A DNA stretch of 64,000 nucleotides from Eopsaltria australis (lineage: Eukaryota > Chordata > Aves > Passeriformes > Petroicidae): positions 314,160 through 378,159 of the forward strand of contig JAVTVJ010000992.1 of assembly GCA_034509425.1 (NCBI GenBank). Direction: 5' to 3'. The first letter of the stretch is position 1, and every line of letters begins with the position of its first letter. The translations under genes and the position numbers were made by a program. Shown here one piece after another: positions 32,901 to 44,375 of this stretch. Below the pieces are notes generated by a model. It did not search any database and was not told the origin of the DNA. It was given only the letters and a program-made list of their open reading frames with translations.

Positions 32901-33777
32901 TCACCCTTCACAGCCCAAGGAATGGAAGGGTTGGGATCACGCTGGGGGATGGGAGAGGGTTGGGAAGGTGCTGAAATCCAATCCAGGAGCCCCCTGGAGC
33001 TGTACAGGACATTCAGAGGGAGGTGGGTGCTGAATGCAGCTCCCAACTCTTACATAAATTACTCAAACCCCCTCACCTCCCTAAGAAATAAAAGTACCAC
33101 AGGTTACTCACAACCCCCTGCCCCAAGATTTCCCCAGCTTTTACTCGTTTCATTGTCCCAGCAGAGAAAAATCTTTTCTCTTTCAGGTCCTGGGAAGAAC
33201 AAGAAGCAAACACTGAACAGCAGAAAGGGAGCTGGGAGCCAAAACCATCCTCACACGAGCTCTCACTGCAGCTACAAAGAAATCTGGCTCAGTAAAGGCA
33301 GCCAGAGCCAGAAAACTGGGGAACTTTAAGACTCCTGTGTAAACCAGAGCTCTTACAGGGAAAAGTGAGTAAATGAAATAATTTTTTATAGAGCTACACT
33401 CTTCTAACCCTCCCTCCCCCAAATGTAGAAGGAAAAAGTCTGAGGCTGCTTCTCTCCACTCTCTTCTGCATTTTAATTCCCAATAAAGCAGAGATGAGGA
33501 TGCTCTCCCCTCACTTTTCTTTCCCTGCTTTATAACCCTGACCCTAAACCTTTAAGGCTAAAAGGTCTGCAACAAAATTAACAACACCTGAACTTAATTT
33601 CTGCTGCCTCCTTACTCCCAGCAGTATTTAACTACTGAATTTTTGGCGTGGGCTAAAAGCACCTGCCACAAAACTTGATGGTTTCCCTTTCAGAGCCAGT
33701 TTTCAAGATTGGGATAAATTTTGGAGAAGTGAGATGTTTTTTATTTAGTGTAATTATGCACACACATAAAATCAATG
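32901..33777. other. Single-copy non-coding stretch
   Basis: A pyrimidine-rich tract followed by CAG occurs at about 33173-33186 (TTTTCTCTTTCAG). It would fit a splice acceptor, but no donor, protein similarity or frame supports an exon. Nothing else recognised. Confidence 0.4.
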
Positions 33778-34326
33778 TGTGTGATAAGGAATGCTTGTGG
33801 TTATTGTTATCACAGAGATAATGGAAGTATTTAACTGGCTGTAATTAAATACCTGGAGAAAAGGTGCAAGTGGACAAAGTCTTGAAGCAGTTGCATCCTG
33901 CACAGATAAACTGAATTCCTTTACCCTTAGTTTCAGAATAAGGAAGGGACAATGAAACCAAATCCCCAAAATATAACATGAGTCTGAGTGAGAGTTTTTA
34001 TTCCTCACCCCTCCTTTTCCAGGCAATGGGTGCTGCCATAAAACCAATGTGTGTGATAAGGAATGCTTGTGGTTATTGTTATCACAAAGATAATGATGGT
34101 GGGAGTATTTAACTGGCTGTAATTAAATACCTGGAGAAAAGGTGCAAGAGGACAAAGTCTTGAACCAGTTGCATCCTGCAACTAAAAATTCAACTAAATT
34201 GAATTCCTTTACTCTTAGTTTCAGAAAAAAGAAGGGACAATGAAACCAAACCCCCAAAATATAACACATTATGAGTCTGAGTGAGAGTTTTTATTCCTCA
34301 CACCTCCTTTTCCAGGCTGCCATAAA
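33778..34326. repeat. Direct tandem duplication, two copies of about 272 bp
   Basis: Copies start at GTGTGATAAGGAATGCTTGT (33778 and 34050). They continue through CTGGCTGTAATTAAATACCT, GGTGCAAGWGGACAAAGTCT and GAGTCTGAGTGAGAGTTTTT. Differences are small substitutions and short indels (for example GATGGTG inserted near 34094). Confidence 0.93.
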
Positions 34327-34849
34327 TCCATGGCTCTGGCTGATGGAGCTTTTCCACCTCCATCCCATCTTGCCTGACTTTTCCAGCTTTAATAATCATG
34401 TCAATATTGCCTTTGCAGCACAATAATTCTGTCCTCCTCCTCGGGTCTGTCCTGAGTTTGCTTAAAGATAAAAGAGGTGATAATTAATTTGTGTGAGAGA
34501 AGAGGCAGAGCCTTAAATCCTCCCCTGCTGGAAAGCAAACTGAAGTGTGTGCTCAGCAGTGCTGGGAGCTGAGGCTTTCCTCATATCCCTCCTTTTCCCA
34601 GGAGGAGGAGGATGATTTGGAAAAGCCCTCGTTATACAGAAGGATCCACTCAGGGTCTTTGAGGACATGAATTTAACCCCAGGCTGAGAATTTTCACACC
34701 CTTGCAGAGATCCCTTTATCAGAGCTGTTTGCAAACACTCCCTCGAAGCCTCCATTGCCAAAGTGCTGCTGTCAGTCACCCAAAATCCAGATTATTGTGA
34801 AATATTCCCCAGCTGGATCATTATCCTCCCACTCTCCATTAAATCCTCC
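34327..34849. other. Single-copy spacer
   Basis: No gene or repeat recognised. Confidence 0.5.
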
Positions 34850-35025
34850 CAGCCCATGGAGCCCCAGCTGTGCCCAATCCCCACCTTGTCCCCAGCCCAG
34901 AGCTCTGAGTGCCACCTCCAGGTGACACCTCCAGGGATGGGGACTCCAAACCTCCTTGGGCAGCTCTTTCCAAAGCCCTGACCACCCTTTCCATGAAAAA
35001 ATTCCTCCTGGCGTCCTCTTAGTGT
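34850..35025 (-). mobile_element. CR1 retrotransposon 3' fragment
   Basis: Antisense CR1: GAGCCCCAGCTGTGCCCAAT, CCACCTTGTCCCCAGCCCAG, GGTGACACCTCCAGGGATGG and TTCCATGAAAAAATTCCTCC. The terminal tail repeat is not clear, and the copy is about 175 bp long. Confidence 0.87.
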
Positions 35026-35257
35026 TAAATGTCGGCCCCATCCACACAGACCTTGGCATTTGGGTTGAATTTCCTACAACACAATTGCCCAAAATCCCTT
35101 TGGAACCATCTCCAGCCACAAAAAGAAGTTTCCAGTTCATGTGAAAAAAGCTGCAGAAAGGAAATATTCAGGTCTTGTGTGGCTGCCCTTCCTTTTGCCC
35201 CTCATGTGTTATCCCCAGAGCTCAAAAACTAAACTGGGCATGGAACAACTGCAAGAA

Positions 35258-36312
35258 AACTCCATGAATTTCTTCCTTGGGAACTGGGTGTGGTGGGAAA
35301 ACAACCCAGGTTTTTCTCCATGAGTTTCCTCTTTGGGAACTGGATGTGATGGGAAAACAACCCAGATTTTGCTCCATGAATTTCCTCTTTGGGAATGGAA
35401 TGTGGTGGGAAAATAACCAGTGTGGAAACAGAGCAAAATCTGGGTTGACCTTTGCTGTTTGTACATGAGAGTCAGTCATGATAAACATGGTGGAAGAAAT
35501 TTATATCAGTTTAAATTAAATTTAAAAAGAATTTTTAGGGTAAATTGTAAAAGATGGATTTAGGATGAATGTGGAATGTGGTGGGGAAACAACCCAGATT
35601 TTATTCCATGAATTCTTCCTTGGGAACTGGATGTGGTGGGGAACCAATCCAATTTTTCTCCACGAATTTCCTCTTTGGGAACTGAATGTGATGGGAAAAT
35701 AACCCAGATTTTGCTCTGTTTCCACACTGGTTAACATTTGCTGTTTGTACAGTGACAGTCAGTCATGATAAAGATGGTAGAAGGAACTTTTATCTGTTTA
35801 AATTAAATTTAAAAAGAATTTTTAGAGTGGATTGTAAAAGATGGGTATAGGATGAATGTGGAGGGAAACCAACCCAGATTTTGCTCTGTTTCCACACTGG
35901 TTAACATTTGCTGTTTGTACAGTGACAGTCAGTCATGATAAACATGGTGGAAGAAATTTTTATCTGTTTAAATTAAATTTAAAAAGAATTTTTAGAGTGG
36001 ATTGTGAAAGATGGATTTAGGATGAATGTGGAGGGAAAATAACCCAGATTTTATTCCATGAATTCTTCCTTGGGAACTGGATGTGGTGGGGAACCAATCC
36101 AATTTTTGCTCCATGAATTTCCTCTTTGGGAACTGAATGTGATGGGAAAATAACCCAGATTTTGCTCTGTTTCCACACTGGTTAACATTTGCTGTTTGTA
36201 CAGTGACAGTCAGTCATGATAAAGATGATAGAAGGAACTTTTATCTGTTTAAATTAAATTTAAAAAGAATTTTTAGAGTGGATTGTGAGAGATGGATTTA
36301 GGATGAATGTGG
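35258..36312. repeat. Nested tandem array: ~56 bp units and four higher-order copies
   Basis: A ~56 bp unit (GAATTTCCTCTTTGGGAACT.. to ..CCCAGATTTTGCTCCAT) is repeated in tandem and alternates with a ~150 bp body. The body starts TTTGCTGTTTGTACA, contains CAGTCAGTCATGATAAA and AATTTAAAAAGAATTTTTAG, and ends AGGATGAATGTGG. Bodies lie at about 35451-35573, 35738-35862, 35905-36027 and 36188-36312. The first body is preceded by an inverted 32 bp segment (listed separately). Confidence 0.93.
35415..35446. other. 32 bp inversion relative to the other array copies
   Basis: This segment (AACCAGTGTGG..AATCTGGGTT) is the exact reverse complement of 35701-35732 (AACCCAGATT..CACACTGGTT). Both are flanked by the same sequence: GGGAAAAT on the left and TTTGCTGTTTGTAC on the right. 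Confidence 0.93.
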
Positions 36313-37104
36313 AACATGGAACTCAGTGTGTGAAATGCAGGGCACTCCAATCAGTCACAGGGTTTGCTTTAAAGAGTAAAATTCCACTTTCTTGGACTGC
36401 AGAGTTGGTATTGGACCATTCTTTGTGAGTAAGACAAGAAGATTTGGCTCTCAAAGAAAGGAATTTATTAGATCCAAAACAAAAGAATTTATTCGATCCA
36501 AATAATTCCACTCCTTAGAAGATTTTTGAAAGGTTTTTTGAACCTATTAAGAAAGTGTAAAATTAGAAAATAACAGTTGTACAGCAGAGAAATACACAGG
36601 GTTTGATCTTTTCTACCCCACCAGCCTTATCTAGGAGAGATCAGCAGTTTTTATTTGTTCCTTGCCATTTTGCAGGATGGCCCAATCCTGATTTTCAGGT
36701 TCATACAAGCGTCTGATCAAAGCCAGAGACCCCAGGGATGGCTCCTGTTGGTTTTTCACTCTGTCCTTTCCATTTATCTCAATTTCCCTCGCTTTGAGCC
36801 AGGATCACACTTTTGGCTCCATTTGCCCTCAAGATGTTTTCAAATTCAGCGTTTTTAACGAGGAGAGGGCCCTGAGAGGGAGGCAAAATGAGATTTTGAG
36901 TCTGGGGACCAGCTACAAAAATCAGCCAGAGCAAAGGGAGAGCATCAGTGCAGCCCAAATGTGTTCCACACATCTCCAGCTCTTCCCTCCATCCCCTGCC
37001 CTGCTCCACATCTCCTTTCCCTGCCCCTCTGCTCCAGGAATTGCATCCTCTTCCCTTGTGGATCTCCTGTCACATTCTCTTTTCACTCCCATTCAGTGGT
37101 TTTT
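36313..37104. other. Single-copy non-coding stretch
   Basis: No gene supported. The interval 36640-36860 is complex and repeat-free. Frames there have no recognised domain. Confidence 0.45.
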
Positions 37105-37545
37105 ATTATATTTTTTATTATTATATTATATTATATTTTATTGTATTTTATTTTACTTTCTTTTATTTTCTTTTATTTATTTTACTGCATTTTACTGCAT
37201 TTTATTTTATTTTACTTAATTTTATTTTACTTCATTTTATTTTATTTTATTTTACTTTATTTTATTTTATTTTATTTTACTTTATTTTATTTTATTTTTT
37301 ATTTTATTTTACTTTACTTTATTTTTTTTTATTTTATTTTACTTTATTTCATTTTATTTTCTTTTATTTTACTTTATTTTACTTTACTTTATTTTACTTT
37401 ATTTTATTTTACTTTATTTTATTTTACTTTATTTTCCTTTGTTTTATTTTACTTTATTTTATTTTACTTTATTTTATTTAACTTTATTTTATTTTATTTT
37501 ATTTTATTTTATTTTATTTTACTTTATTTTATTTTATTTTTGATT
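37105..37545. repeat. TTTTA-type microsatellite
   Basis: T-rich plus strand of TTTTA units with frequent TTTTAC and TTTTC variants, forming 10-15 bp super-units such as ATTTTACTTTATTTTA. It is the reverse-strand counterpart in composition of the AAAAT array at 15.1-15.7 kb. Phe/Tyr/Leu-rich frames are repeat translations. Confidence 0.95.
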
Positions 37546-37710
37546 TGTTTAATATTATCCCTTATCCCTGCACTGTTTGCTCCATGTCTGAGTTCTACAT
37601 CTACAATCCTCATCTACAATGAGATTTATTTTCTTTTCATCATTTTTTCTCTATACAAGAAGCTGTGGGCCACTGCACCCTCAGCTTCTTTTGCCAAATC
37701 TCCAGATCAT
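37546..37710. other. Short spacer between T-rich and polypurine arrays
   Basis: Complex sequence with no recognised feature. Confidence 0.5.
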
Positions 37711-38145
37711 GGAAAAGGAAAAGGAAATAGGAAAGGGAAAAGGAAAAGGGAAAAGGGAAAGGGGAAAAGGAAAGGGAAAGGGGAAAGGGAAAAGGGAAAG
37801 AGAAAGGAAAAGGAAAATGAAAATGAAAAGGAAAAGAAAAAGGAAAAGGGAAGGAAAAGGAAATAGAAAAGGGAAAAGGAAAAGGGAAAAGGGAAAGGGG
37901 AAAAGGAAAGGGAAAGGGGAAAGGGAAAAGGGAAAGAGAAAGGAAAAGGAAAACGAAAATGAAAAGGGGAAGGAAAAGGAAATAGGAAAGGTAAAGGGGA
38001 AAGGAAAAGAGAAAGGAAAAGGAAAAGGGAAAGGAAAAGAAAAAGGAAAAGAAAAAGAAAAAAAGAAAAAAGAAAAAGAAAAAAGAAAAGAAAAAAGAAA
38101 AAAGAAAAAGAAAAAAGAAAAGAAAAAAGAAAAAAGAAAAAGCTT
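37711..38145. repeat. Polypurine (GGAAAA / GGGAAA) tract with internal tandem blocks
   Basis: About 435 bp with almost only purines on the plus strand. A block that starts GGAAAAGGAAATAG recurs at 37717, 37853 and 37972 (spacing 136 and 119 bp), so a higher-order duplication sits on the simple repeat. The last ~110 bp drift to AAAAAG units. The Lys/Gly/Arg-rich frame over it is a repeat translation. Confidence 0.94.
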
Positions 38146-38722
38146 GAATTTAAGGAAAAGGATAGAATTTTCCGTGGGTTTTTATGGAGTATTTGTTGCT
38201 CAGATACACACTTAGAGGCACTCTGGGAATGTTTCTGCTGGATCCTGTGGTAGGAGCTGCCATGGGAATGATGGAGCTCCTCCAGTTCTCAGCTGCTTTG
38301 GACAATGTCACCTGCTGTCCTTTGGGATTCTCCCACACACAAAGGGCTTTCTGTGGGGTTTGTAACTCGGCATGAAGCAGAGCAGCCAAAGAAACTCCTG
38401 ACCCTTGCACATGAGGAGCTCCAGGGAGAACCTAATCACCAACCTGTCACCTTGCCCGAGCTCCAGAGAACAGGGGAGATTGTTTTATCTGTTCTCAGGG
38501 AATGTGCTATCACCTGCTGGCCCATGCCAAGAACAGCATGGGGAGGTGGGGCCCTAAATCCTGGCTTTGCACTCAAACACAGCCTGTCCTAAAGCCGGGC
38601 TCAGCTGTTGGGAGCACACGAGATCCTCAAAATTCCGGATTCCTCACATAAAATCTGAACAAATTTTCAAAAATGTGGTAGAAGATGAAGCCACTGCAAA
38701 GTACAAAGGTAAAGGCTCCTAA
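38146..38722. other. Single-copy spacer
   Basis: No gene or repeat recognised. The plus-strand frame at 38305-38592 lacks a known domain. Confidence 0.45.
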
Positions 38723-38935
38723 ATCATGGAATCCCAGAATGGTTTGGGTTGGAAAGGACCTCAAAGCTCATCCAGTTCCATGGATGGGCAGGGACACCTC
38801 CCACTGTCCCAGAGTTCTCCAACCTGGCCTTGGGCACTGCCAGGGGTCCAGGGGCAGCCGCAAAAATCTGGGAATTCCATCCCAGCCCCTCCCCACCCTC
38901 CCAGGGAACAATTTTTTCCTCATAATCTCTGTTGA
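38723..38935 (-). mobile_element. CR1 retrotransposon 3' fragment
   Basis: Antisense CR1 with tail (AATCATGGAATCCCAGAATG), GGTTTGGGTTGGAAAGGACC, GGCAGGGACACCTCCCACTG and CCTCCCCACCCTCCCAGGG. It is cut off after GGAACAATT. Similar to the 7.4 and 14.3 kb copies. Confidence 0.9.
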
Positions 38936-39436
38936 TTTTTGGGAAATGGTGACTGCTGCCCTTGCTGGTCCCTCTTCCTTCCAGAGGAAGAAGGAATTCA
39001 GATAAATTCTGTGAGCCACACTTGGGCCATTTGGAGATTTCACAGCTGAAACTCCAGAGTGCTGAGCCTTTAACTGGACCAGGAGCTCAGGGCACGGGTG
39101 TGAAGTGCTTTTTTTTGGCATGTCTGACTCAGGAGATGAATCCCCTGCACCAGCCCTGAATTCTGAGTGCCTTTTTGTGGCTCCCTCCAGCTTGAGGATA
39201 TATTCCTTGCAAGAGCTGAACTTGAAGGTGATGAAAGCCTAATTTGCTCAGCCAAGTTCCACATCCAAACGTGAGGGGCACGATTTCCTGGCCAGTTTGA
39301 GGTGAAATTAGGTTTTCCTGTTGTTGTTTTGAGAGAGCAGTGGGACCCTTAGGCCCAGACCCACGTGAGGACTAATCCTGACAGCAGAGATGAAACCACA
39401 GCTCCTGCAGACCTGGTGGCTTCTCCTTTTATTGCT
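38936..39436. other. Single-copy spacer
   Basis: No gene or repeat recognised. Confidence 0.5.
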
Positions 39437-39870
39437 ACATCCCCTGAGCCTCCTTTGCTCCAGGCTCAGCCCTTTCCCAGCTCCCTCAGCCTCTCCTGGG
39501 GCTCCAGCCCCTTCCCAGCTCCGTTCCCTGCCCTGGACACGCTCCAGCCCCTCCAGGTCTCTCCTGCAGGAGCCACAGCTGGACACAGCCCTGGAGGGAC
39601 AATCCCTGCCCTGCTCCTGCTGGACACACAATTCCCCATCCAGCCCAGGTGCCCGTGGCCTCTTGCCCACCTGGGCACCCCTGGGCTCGTGTCCAGCCCC
39701 TGGCACCAGCACCCCCAGGGCTTTTCCAGCTTTCCAGCCCCTCTGCCCAGCCTGGAGCTCCATGAGATCCATGAGCTCATCCCATGGGTCCAGCCTGTCC
39801 AGATCCCTCTGCAGATCCTTCCTGCCCACTCCCACCACCTGGTTCCTTCCAGTGGCGGTGCAGGTCGTGG
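39437..39870 (-). mobile_element. CR1 internal fragment covering the ORF2 end
   Basis: Read on the minus strand, the translation includes KDLQRDLDRLDPWDE and further on EGAGKGLSLEQRRLRG. Both are landmarks of the C-terminal part of CR1 ORF2. Unlike most copies here it lacks the 3' tail, so it is truncated at both ends. The minus-strand 222-codon frame is a chance-open relic and not a functional gene. Confidence 0.8.
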
Positions 39871-40684
39871 ATCCTTGACAGGGCAGCAGATTGCAGCAGC
39901 TTCTCAGGTTGTTTTTCACACAATTTTCCTCTGAAATGAGCCTCACACTGTTTTTGACACTTAAGGAAGCAGTCACTTCAAGGCGGGGCTGGCACGTTTG
40001 AGATCTGGCATTTCAGAGAACTTTGTGAGGCCTTTCACTTGGGCTGTGCTGGATATGGAATTTCTTGATATCCTTCAGCTGAGCTTATGCTGGAGGTTGA
40101 AATTAAACCCTTTGCTGGGCTCAGCAGTCTTGAGAAGCCAGGTAATGCAGAGCAAATGCAAATGTGTAATAACAATAATATTTGTGCTGTGTGTATCAGA
40201 AGGGGAATACAATTAGAAATGTTAGTCCTAATAAGATTATCCCAGCTCTTTTTGACCCTGAGCTCTTGCTGGAAAGGCTTGGATGGGTCACAAGAGTGGT
40301 TTTGTTTTCCTTTTATTTTTTTTTTAATGTCTGTAAAATTTGCAAATGTTGTGGGCACCCTTATTTACTTTGCAATTATCCTTGCTTGCTCTCCCGGCCC
40401 CGTTTCTCAATGGCTGTAATTCTCTTTTGGGAGGCTTCCCAGACAGAGGAAGATGCAGCACAAAACCTCCTATTTCCTCCCTGGGCTGATATTTGAGACC
40501 ACAGCGTGGAGTTTATCCTGAGGAATTGCTGTGGGGATGTGGCCAGGATGATTTGGGCTTGAATTCGTGCCCTCAGAAAGGATCTCAGCTCTGTCTGGAG
40601 AAGTTTCCTCCTCAGGAAACGGGAAATGTGGGAATGTTCCAAGAGCTCCTCCCGATCTTGTGTATAAGAGAGATAAAAAGTGAT
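39871..40684. other. Single-copy stretch
   Basis: No gene supported. A T11-like run lies near 40316-40326. An ATGCAAAT octamer at 40157-40164 is a single chance-level match. Confidence 0.45.
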
Positions 40685-41066
40685 TAGAGAAGATCCAAAG
40701 GAGGGATGTGAGGATGGGGAAGGGTCTGGAAGGGAAGAGGAGCAGCTGAGGGACCTTGGAATGTCCAGCTGGAGGAGATTGAGAGGAAATAACTCCAATT
40801 AGGAGGATCCAGGAGCAGCTCCAATCTCTGCTCTGGGACAGGGACAGCACCCAGGGAGCTGGGCCAGGAGGGATTTAGGGTGGATTTTAGGGCAAGGTTC
40901 TTCCCCCAGAGGGTGCTGGGCACTGCCCAGGCTCCCCAGGGAATGGGCACGGCCCCGAGGCTGCCAGAGCTCCAGGAGCTCCCAGGGATGCCCAGGCTGG
41001 GATTGTTGGGGGCTCTGGATGGGATCCCTCCCAAATCAGGACATTCCATGATTTTGTGATCCCTGT
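40685..41066 (+). mobile_element. CR1 retrotransposon 3' fragment
   Basis: Sense CR1: GATCCAAAGGAGGGATGTGA, GGTTCTTCCCCCAGAGGGTG, CTCCCCAGGGAATGGGCACG, CCCGAGGCTGCCAGAGCTCC, then the tail CATTCCATGATTTTGTGATC. Same subtype as the antisense copy at 16.8-17.1 kb. Confidence 0.9.
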
Positions 41067-41194
41067 ACCCCTATTTCTCCTTGCCAGCAGAAAGTGGAAC
41101 ACCTTAAGTGAGTCTCTTTGGGCTGAGCTCCACAGAGACACCAATCCACTCAAGCAACATCCTTGTTCAGACTTTGCTTCTAGAATACTCTTTG
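41067..41194. other. Short spacer
   Basis: No feature recognised. Confidence 0.5.
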
Positions 41195-42657
41195 TCTACT
41201 TTCTTTAGTCTATTTTTTAGTCTATTACTCTTTTTCAGTCATTGGTTTTTTTTTTTGTTTGTTTGTTTTTTTAAAGTCTACTAGTCTTTTTTAGTCTATT
41301 TTTTAGTCTATTAGTCTTTTTATTAATTTTTTTACGTCTACTATATTTTTTAGTCCATTTTTTGGTTTATTAGCCTTTTTTATTATTATTTTTTAAGTCT
41401 ACTAGTCTTTTTAGTCTCTTTTTTAGTCTGTTAGTCTTTTTTATTTTTTTAGGTCTACTAGTCTATTTTTTAGTCTACTAGTCTTTTCTATTTCTTGTTT
41501 TTTTGGGGTTTTGTAAGTCTACTGATCTTCTTTTTAGCCTATTTTTTAGTCTAGTAGTCTTTTTGATTCTTTTCTTTCATGTCTACTAGTCTATTTTTTC
41601 GTCTGTTTTTTAGTTTATTAGCCTTTTTTATTATTATTTTTTAAGTCTACCAGTTTTTTCAGTCTTTTTGCCTTTATTAGTCTTTTTTATTCGTATTTTA
41701 AGTCTACTAGGTTCCTTTTTTTGTCTATTTTTTAGTTTATTACTCTTTTTAATTCATTTCTTTTAAGTCTACTACTCTTCTTTTTAGTCTATTTTTTAGT
41801 CCATTAGTCATTTTTATTAGTTTTTTATGTCTACTAGTTTATTTTTTAATCTATTTTTTAGTTTATTAGTCTTTTTTATTATTATTTTTTAAGTGTACTA
41901 GTCTTTTTAGTCTATTTTTTAGTCTATTAGTCTTCTTTATTCCTTTTTTAGTATTCTAGTCTTCTTTTTAGTCTATTAGTATTTTTTATTCTTTTTTTAA
42001 AGTCTACTAGTCTTTTTTAGTCTTTTTTTTAGTTTATTAGTCTTTTTTATTATTTTTTAAGTCTACTTGTCTTTTTTTAGTCTAATTTTTAGTCTATTAG
42101 TCTTTTTTATTTGTTGTTTTTTGGGGGTTTTTTTAAGTCTACTAATCTTTTTAGTCTATTAGTCTTTATTATTATTATTATTTTTAAGTCTACTAGTCTT
42201 TTTTAGTCTATTTTTTAGTTTATTACTCTTTTTTATTATTTTTAAAGTCTACTTGTCTTTTTTTAGTCTATTTTTTAGTCTATTATTCTTTTTTCTTCAT
42301 TTTTTTGGGGGGAGGTTTTTAAGTCTACTAATCTTTTTAGTCTATTAATCTTTGTTATTATTATTAAGTCTACTAATCTTTTTTAATCTTTTTTAGTCTT
42401 TTTTAAGTTTGTTAGTCTTTTTTATTATTTTTTTTATTTTTTAAGTTTGTTAGTCTTTTTTATTATTTTTTTTTATTTTTTAAGTTTGTTAGTCTTTTTT
42501 ATTATTTTTTAAATTATTATTTTTATTATTTATATTTCTAGTCTACTTGTCTTTTTGTACTCTATTTTTTAGTCTATTCGTCTTTTTTATTCATTTCTCT
42601 TTGGGGTTTTTTTACGTCTACTACTCTTCTTTTTAGCCTATTTTTAATCTATTAGTA

Positions 42658-42732
<75 letters not shown>

Positions 42733-42755
42733 TAAATCTGCTAGTCTTTTTTTTA
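41195..42755. repeat. T-rich TAGTC / ACTAGT minisatellite, about 1.56 kb
   Basis: Degenerate units combine AAGTCTACTAGTCTTTTT, TTTAGTCTATTTTTTAGTC and TATTAGTCTTTTTTATT, separated by T runs and occasional ATT runs (purest at about 42661-42733). Many copies carry the palindrome ACTAGT. Unit boundaries shift, with a typical super-unit of about 55-60 bp. The plus strand is strongly T-rich with G rare. No coding potential. Confidence 0.94.
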
Positions 42756-43591
42756 ACCCTATTTCCCCCCCCCAAAAAAGGTGATTTCAGCATCAGGCCC
42801 ATGCTGGGTTGCTGCACAGCTGCACAGGAGCAGTGCAATAACACAGCTTTGAGGCTCAGGCTGCTTTCAGGGCGTGCCCAGGAGCAAACCTTGCAGCTGC
42901 AATTATCCTCAGATCATTTCTCATTTTACCCATTTAACTTTTTCCCCATTATTGTCAATAAAAGTTTTTTTTTTTCCCCGTTGGGTGTAAGGCAAAATAA
43001 CCTAATAAAGGAGTAATAATTGAGCAGTGATACACCCAGATGTGGCTGCTGAGGTTTCAGGGTTCTGTTCTCCGTGGAACTTTACACAATTCCAGAAGTC
43101 TGAGTTTGTAATTTACTTCTCCTTTCGGGGCTTGCAGCGCTCAGCCTAACAATATGGAATTTTTGACAAACAGGATCTAATAGAAATAACATATTTTTAT
43201 TAAAATGAAAAAAAAAATACCCTCCAAGGTTTTGTAATAACCCCAGACCTCCAGTATTTAAAGATGAATGTAAAGCCTTGGTGCCAGCTACTCAAAAACC
43301 ATTTAGAGACCAGGAGCAGGGGATCAGATTCTGCTGCTGCTGCTCCTCAGCACGAGTGGTTTTTCTGCTTCAGCTCCAGCCTTTTGGAGGCCAATTTTCA
43401 ATCAGATAAAAACCCCGTGAGAAAGAGCAGCAGGGGCTGGGCCCTGACTCACTCAGCAAAAATTGAAAAACACCAGAGGCACCTGAAATTCTCGCTGAAG
43501 GCTGGTGGTCACCAGCAAAATAATGATTAAAATAGTTGGTAACAGGGAAATCTTGGCTTTTTACTGCTCTGAGTAAGCAGTCACCTGCCAG

Positions 43592-43635
<44 letters not shown>

Positions 43636-44004
43636 TATTATTATCATCTTGGCACTTGATGCAAAAAAAAAAAACCAAACCATAGTTTTCCATGTTCCTG
43701 AGAGCTGAGCACACATTTATTGCAAGAAAGCATTTATTAAACACGTGGGGACAGATTCTCCACAGGCATTAAAATAACTTTGCCTCCATCTGCCAAGAGC
43801 TGGTGCTTGTTACCTTTTATTGTGCTGAGAACTGCAGGTTGAAAAGGGTGGAAAAAAGGGGGGGGGGAAAAGGGAAAAGAGGTGGAAATGGAGCTTGGAT
43901 ATGAAAAACCAAACTGGTTTATATCTCCTGGTATCAAATAAATCTGAACTCCACCGGGTCTGGGTTGTCCTCACAGTGGCAGCTGTGTTCTAAATTAATG
44001 AGTT
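42756..44004. other. Single-copy stretch with one ATT microsatellite
   Basis: An (ATT)n run of about 54 bp sits at 43592-43645, and a G-rich run (GGGGGGGGG) lies near 43859-43867. No gene recognised. Poly-Asn in a minus-strand frame is the ATT run read in reverse. Confidence 0.5.
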
Positions 44005-44098
44005 AAATTGGGAATGAGGACCTGGATTAGTGGAAGGGGTGGGGAGGAGATGATTTTTAAGGTCCCTTCCAACCAGAACTATTCATTCTATGGTTCTA
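44005..44098 (+). mobile_element. CR1 retrotransposon 3' end
   Basis: Sense CR1 tail end: GAGATGATTTTTAAGGTCCC, TTCCAACCAGAACTATTCAT and TCTATGGTTCTA. Only the last ~90 bp remain. This is close to the classical CR1 3' terminus. Confidence 0.85.
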
Positions 44099-44205
44099 AT
44101 GAAGGGAGAAAGGAGCATAAAATGAAATTGGGGTGTAAAAGGTTCAAAATATTAAGAAAATGAAGAGTTTTGTCTCTTTTGTCACGGGGCAATTGATAGC
44201 AAACA

Positions 44206-44375
44206 CTTCCGTGGGTTCAAAGAGGAATTGGACAAAATAACGAAAGAAAATAATGAAAGATATAATGAAAGAAAAACTCCACGGGTTCGAAGAGTAACTG
44301 GACAAAATAATGAAAGAAAATAATGAAATAGTGAAAAAATAATGGAATAATGAAAGAACAATGAAAGAAAAACTC
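44206..44375. repeat. Tandem duplication of ~74 bp with AATGAAAGAAA mini-units
   Basis: Two blocks start at CGTGGGTTCAAAGAGGAATT and ACGGGTTCGAAGAGTAACT and are followed by GGACAAAATAAYGAAAGAAA and several AATGAAAGAAAA copies. Confidence 0.88.

Noticed and set aside
33173..33330. Possible exon after a TTTTCTCTTTCAG acceptor-like site
   Set aside because: A single pyrimidine-CAG motif is expected often by chance. No donor, frame or protein similarity supports it.
37619..38215. Lys/Glu/Gly-rich 198-codon frame resembling a nuclear protein
   Set aside because: It is the translation of a polypurine tract, and the composition is forced by the nucleotide repeat.
39308..39976. 222-codon minus-strand frame as a possible reverse-transcriptase gene
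   Set aside because: It covers the C-terminal relic of CR1 ORF2 (LQRDLDRLDPW, GLSLEQRRLRG) without catalytic motifs, and is truncated at both ends.
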